8,757 nt of DNA from SVEL01 sp045126215. GTDB taxonomy: Bacteria > Bacillota > Clostridia > Lachnospirales > Lachnospiraceae. The position numbers were made by a program, and so were the translations under genes. Shown piece by piece: positions 6,149-8,757 of the stretch; within the stretch, counting starts at the first letter, position 1, and each line of letters begins with the position of its first letter. The notes beneath the pieces are model-generated. The model was given only the letters and a program-made list of their open reading frames with translations. It was not told the DNA's origin and made no database searches. The DNA is taken from assembly GCA_045126215.1 (NCBI GenBank), contig JBGVOD010000045.1, positions 1 through 8,757 of the forward strand, in the 5' to 3' direction.

Positions 6149-6979
6149 ATGAATTATATAGATTTACATGTACATTCAACTGCATCTGATGGTACGCTGT
6201 CTCCGAGGGAGGTTGTAAGACTAGCTAAGGAAAGAGGAATTGTTGCTATTGCACTTACAGATCATGATACAACGGCAGGTGTTCCTGAAGCCATTGATGA
6301 AGGAAATAAAATTGGTATCAAGGTTATACCGGGGATTGAGATATCTGCGGAATATGGTGGTGGAGATATTCACATACTTGGACTTAATATTGATTATACA
6401 TCGAAAAGATTTGAGGATGTAGTAAATGTATGTCAAAACAGTCGAGATGAAAGAAATAGGAAAATAATAAAAAAAATGCAGGAAGATGGCATAAAAATAA
6501 GCGAAGAACTTCTTTATAAGAGATTTGGAGAGTCTGTAATAACAAGAGCACATTTTGCAAGGTTTCTTGTAGAAAATGGATATGTTTCTCATAAAGACAT
6601 GGCATTTGCAATGTATTTAAACAAAGGGAAAAAATATTATGTACCAAGAGAAAGAATTACATGTGAGATGGCTGTGGATATCATTAAGGAAGCAAAAGGA
6701 CATCCTGTTCTTGCACATCCATTATTGTACAAATTTGGCAAAGACAGATTGATGAGTCTGTTTGATTATGTAAAGAGTCTTGGTATGGAAGGAATAGAAG
6801 GAATATATTCTTTGAATACGCCAGCTGATGATTGCTTTTTAAAAAAGGTTGCAAAAAACTATGGGTTTTATATTACTGGTGGATCAGATTTTCATGGTGC
6901 CAATAAGCCTAACATTATGATTGGAACAGGAAAAGGAAATCTGAAAATACCGGAAGAACTGTTATCAAATATACTGTAA
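6149..6979 (+). CDS. PHP-domain metal-dependent phosphoesterase, RNase AM / 3',5'-nucleotide bisphosphate phosphatase type
   Basis: This 276-residue protein is a complete PHP-fold phosphoesterase. The metal ligands typical of the fold are visible in order: H7 and H9 (DLHVHS), D14, D38 and H39 (LTDHDT), E64 (PGIEIS), H75 (DIHILG), H135 (TRAHFAR), H190 (LAHP), and D247 and H249 (SDFHG). The HVHSTASDGT opening, the inserted alpha-helical middle domain with TRAHFARFL, and the total length match the YciV/Cv1693-like group. Characterised members remove phosphate from 3',5'-nucleotide bisphosphates such as pAp, or digest short RNA 5' to 3' (E. coli RNase AM). Which activity applies here cannot be told from sequence. 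It is shorter than, and lacks the extra domains of, DNA polymerase PHP proteins, and histidinol phosphatase is a less likely alternative. It starts 10 nt after ppk1 with AAAGAGG upstream. Confidence 0.88.
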   Translation: MNYIDLHVHSTASDGTLSPREVVRLAKERGIVAIALTDHDTTAGVPEAIDEGNKIGIKVIPGIEISAEYGGGDIHILGLNIDYTSKRFEDVVNVCQNSRDERNRKIIKKMQEDGIKISEELLYKRFGESVITRAHFARFLVENGYVSHKDMAFAMYLNKGKKYYVPRERITCEMAVDIIKEAKGHPVLAHPLLYKFGKDRLMSLFDYVKSLGMEGIEGIYSLNTPADDCFLKKVAKNYGFYITGGSDFHGANKPNIMIGTGKGNLKIPEELLSNIL

Positions 6980-6991
6980 GGAAGTGAATAG

Positions 6992-7912
6992 ATGGATATT
7001 TATGAGAAGTACAAAAAACTGGAAGATTTACCTGTAAAAACAATTGTAAAAGAACCTGAAAGTATGGCAAAGGCAAGAGGTGTTATACAATTTGTTCACG
7101 GAATGTGTGAACATAAAAACAGATACTACCAAATGGCAGATTATTTTTGTAAGCAGGGATTTGTCTGTGTTCTTTCAGATTTGCGGGGACACGGTGAAAA
7201 TGTAGAGTATCTTAAGGATTTAGGATATTTCGGAGAAAATGGAGCTGATTTACTTGTTGAAGATGTACATGGAATAAATGCATTTATTCATAATAATTAT
7301 CCAGATTTAAAAGTAATTCTTGTTGCACATAGTCTCGGTTCGATTATTTCAAGAGCCTATCTTAAAAAGTATGATTTGGATGTTGACGTTGTGTTTTTTT
7401 CAGGTGCACCCTCAGACAGTTTAGGAAAGTATCCTGGATTGTTATTGGCTGAAATATTTTCGATTATTTTTGACGAGAAAGATAATTCAAAAATAATAGA
7501 TAGGATGTTTTATAAAAGATTGGAAAAGAAATTTGAACAAGAAGGAAAAAATTCCTGGATATGTTCAGACAAGGATGTTGTAGAAAAATATAATGATGAT
7601 GAAAGCTGTCAGTTTACATTTACCATAAACGGATATAATGCGTTGTTCAGACTTATGTGCAGAATTTATTCTACTAAAAAATGGGCAGTAAAAAATGATC
7701 AATTACCAATATATTTTGTTGTTGGTAGTGAAGATGTCTGTGTAGGTTCAGAAGAATTATTAAAAAAACAGGCTATGTTACTTAAAAAAGTCGGGTACAA
7801 AAATGTTACATACAAAATTTTTGAAGGAATGAGACATGAGGTTTTTAATGAGACAAATCATGAAAAAGTATGGGAATATATGTTGAAAAAGCTTGAAGCA
7901 GAATTAATATAA
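6992..7912 (+). CDS. Alpha/beta-fold hydrolase, monoacylglycerol lipase/lysophospholipase-like
   Basis: The 306-residue protein has the layout of the Hydrolase_4 (serine aminopeptidase S33-like) group of alpha/beta hydrolases. An oxyanion-hole segment FVHGMCEH (34-41) is followed by SDLRGHGEN (62-70) and the nucleophile elbow VAHSLGS with S114. A lid-like helical region (~140-230) comes next, then the acid D248 (VGSEDVCVGS) and H282 (GMRHEVFNE), completing the Ser-Asp-His triad. The elbow is AHSLG rather than the usual GHSxG, a tolerated change. No signal peptide or membrane segment is seen, so a cytoplasmic esterase or lipase acting on small acyl substrates is likely; the substrate is unknown. 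It begins 12 nt after the PHP gene behind AAGGAAG, so it is probably translated from the same transcript. There is no obvious functional tie to its neighbours. Confidence 0.87.
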   Translation: MDIYEKYKKLEDLPVKTIVKEPESMAKARGVIQFVHGMCEHKNRYYQMADYFCKQGFVCVLSDLRGHGENVEYLKDLGYFGENGADLLVEDVHGINAFIHNNYPDLKVILVAHSLGSIISRAYLKKYDLDVDVVFFSGAPSDSLGKYPGLLLAEIFSIIFDEKDNSKIIDRMFYKRLEKKFEQEGKNSWICSDKDVVEKYNDDESCQFTFTINGYNALFRLMCRIYSTKKWAVKNDQLPIYFVVGSEDVCVGSEELLKKQAMLLKKVGYKNVTYKIFEGMRHEVFNETNHEKVWEYMLKKLEAELI

Positions 7913-7924
7913 AAGATTTAAACT

Positions 7925-7930
7925 GGAGAG
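7925..7930 (+). promoter_or_regulatory. Ribosome binding site supporting a GTG start
   Basis: GGAGAG lies 7 nt upstream of the GTG at 7938. The next in-frame ATG is at about 8043, after the conserved DFSGFGR nucleotide-site motif, so it cannot be the start. The site therefore supports GTG initiation of the kinase gene. Confidence 0.75.
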
Positions 7931-7937
7931 TAAAAAA

Positions 7938-8757
7938 GTGGAAAAAGTTAATCATAATGGTCAGAAAAAAATAGCAGTAATAAATGATTTTTCGGGTTTT
8001 GGAAGATGTTCAATAGCAGTATCCCTACCTATCATTTCACATATGAAAATACAGTGTAATAACGTCCCAACAAGCGTTTTTTCAAATCATACAGGTTTTG
8101 AAAAATTTTTCTTCGATGATTATACTGACAAAATGCAACCATATATTGATATGTGGAAGTATCTTGATTTGCGATTTGAAGGAATATATAGTGGCTTTTT
8201 GGGTTCGGAAAAACAGATTAAAATAGTCGAGAAATTTATAAAAGATTTTAAAGATGAAAGAACTAAGGTAATTATTGATCCTGTTATGGGTGATTATGGT
8301 AAGACATATCCTACTTATACAAAGAAAATGTGTGATGAAATGAAGAATCTTGTTTCATATGCAGATATTCTTACACCTAATGTTACAGAAGCGTGTATAT
8401 TAACAGATACAGAATACAAAGAAAAATTTACATCAAAAGAATTATTTGCGATAGCAAATCTTCTAATTGAAAAAGGAGCAGCAAAGGTCGTTATTACTGG
8501 TGTAAGAATGGGTGAATTTGTTGGAAATGTTGTTTGCGAAAAGGATGGGATAAATAAGATTATCAGAACAAAAAGAGTGGGAATCGAAAGAAGTGGTACT
8601 GGAGATATTTTTGCTTCTATCATTGCTGCTGATTGCGTGAATAATGTTGATTTTATTACATCTGTCAAAAAGGCAAGTAATTTTGTTAAGAAATGTATTC
8701 TTGCATCTGAAAAATATAATGCTCCAAAAACAGATGGCGTTTGTTTTGAAGATGTGT
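7938..8757 (+). CDS. pdxY: Pyridoxamine/pyridoxal kinase (3' end outside window)
   Basis: This ribokinase-fold kinase phosphorylates pyridoxal, pyridoxine or pyridoxamine with ATP in the vitamin B6 salvage pathway to PLP. The visible 273 residues are nearly the whole protein (family length about 280-290), with the stop beyond the right edge. Signature motifs are NDFSGFGRCSIAVSLPI near the N-terminus, the substrate-side SVFSNHTGF, IDPVMGDYG for ATP and Mg, TPNVTEA, and the anion-hole segment SGTGDIFAS with catalytic base D223. It starts at GTG with a good ribosome site 7 nt upstream, 25 nt after the hydrolase stop. The frame is open throughout. PdxY and PdxK cannot be separated by eye; the symbol reflects the nearest style. 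Being last in the visible run, it is probably co-transcribed with pheA and ppk1. PLP is not a cofactor of any other enzyme here. Confidence 0.92.
   Translation, partial: MEKVNHNGQKKIAVINDFSGFGRCSIAVSLPIISHMKIQCNNVPTSVFSNHTGFEKFFFDDYTDKMQPYIDMWKYLDLRFEGIYSGFLGSEKQIKIVEKFIKDFKDERTKVIIDPVMGDYGKTYPTYTKKMCDEMKNLVSYADILTPNVTEACILTDTEYKEKFTSKELFAIANLLIEKGAAKVVITGVRMGEFVGNVVCEKDGINKIIRTKRVGIERSGTGDIFASIIAADCVNNVDFITSVKKASNFVKKCILASEKYNAPKTDGVCFEDV

Noticed and set aside
6221..6592. Minus-strand 123-codon open frame inside the PHP gene
   Set aside because: It is an antisense shadow of a clearly conserved coding sequence, with low-complexity F/Y/S/I-rich content and no ribosome site of its own that I could find.
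8315..8668. Minus-strand 117-codon open frame opposite the B6 kinase
   Set aside because: The plus strand carries conserved kinase motifs (TPNVTEA, SGTGDIFAS) throughout this interval, so the antisense frame is a by-product.

Overview
The window is AT-rich, densely packed chromosomal DNA. It has strong Shine-Dalgarno sites (AAGGAGG, AGGAGGA), promoters close to the housekeeping consensus, and an A-tract/U-tract intrinsic terminator. With the gene content (a folB-folK fusion, a chorismate mutase-prephenate dehydratase fusion, a long-form PurC, and trxB next to trxA), this suggests a low-GC Gram-positive anaerobe of the class Clostridia, most plausibly Lachnospiraceae-like. The taxonomic call is an inference from protein style and base composition, not from a marker search.

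Layout. (1) Positions 1-659, plus strand: the 3' end of a thioredoxin-reductase-like flavoprotein gene, then trxA, forming a thiol-redox pair. (2) Positions 656-1480, minus strand: a fused folB-folK gene for two consecutive steps of folate synthesis, whose stop codon overlaps that of trxA. (3) Positions 1481-1682: a divergent promoter region with back-to-back predicted promoters for folBK and purC. (4) Positions 1683-2552: purC, apparently transcribed alone and closed by a 20-bp intrinsic terminator at 2601-2647. (5) Positions 2652-8757, plus strand: a near-consensus promoter (TTGATA-17-TATAAT) followed by a run of five closely spaced genes. These are pheA (bifunctional P-protein), ppk1 (polyphosphate kinase), a PHP-domain phosphoesterase of the RNase AM/nucleotide-bisphosphate phosphatase type, an alpha/beta hydrolase, and a GTG-started pyridoxamine/pyridoxal kinase that runs off the right edge. 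The gaps are about 30, 10, 12 and 25 nt and no terminator is visible between them, so one transcript is likely.

How the genes fit together. All are metabolic or housekeeping genes. They cover thiol redox, folate, purine, phenylalanine, polyphosphate, small nucleotide or RNA turnover, lipid or ester hydrolysis, and vitamin B6 salvage. The divergent folBK/purC pair links the supply of the folate cofactor used in purine synthesis with a purine enzyme. The pheA-to-B6-kinase run mixes unrelated pathways and looks like a loosely assembled operon.

I saw no mobile element, CRISPR array, tRNA, rRNA, riboswitch or defence system. The most unusual local feature is a lysine/glutamate/serine-rich loop inserted in Ppk1. 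It resembles polyphosphate-binding PASK segments, and its gene segment carries an in-frame A_AAA_AAG slippery heptamer followed almost at once by a -1 frame stop.
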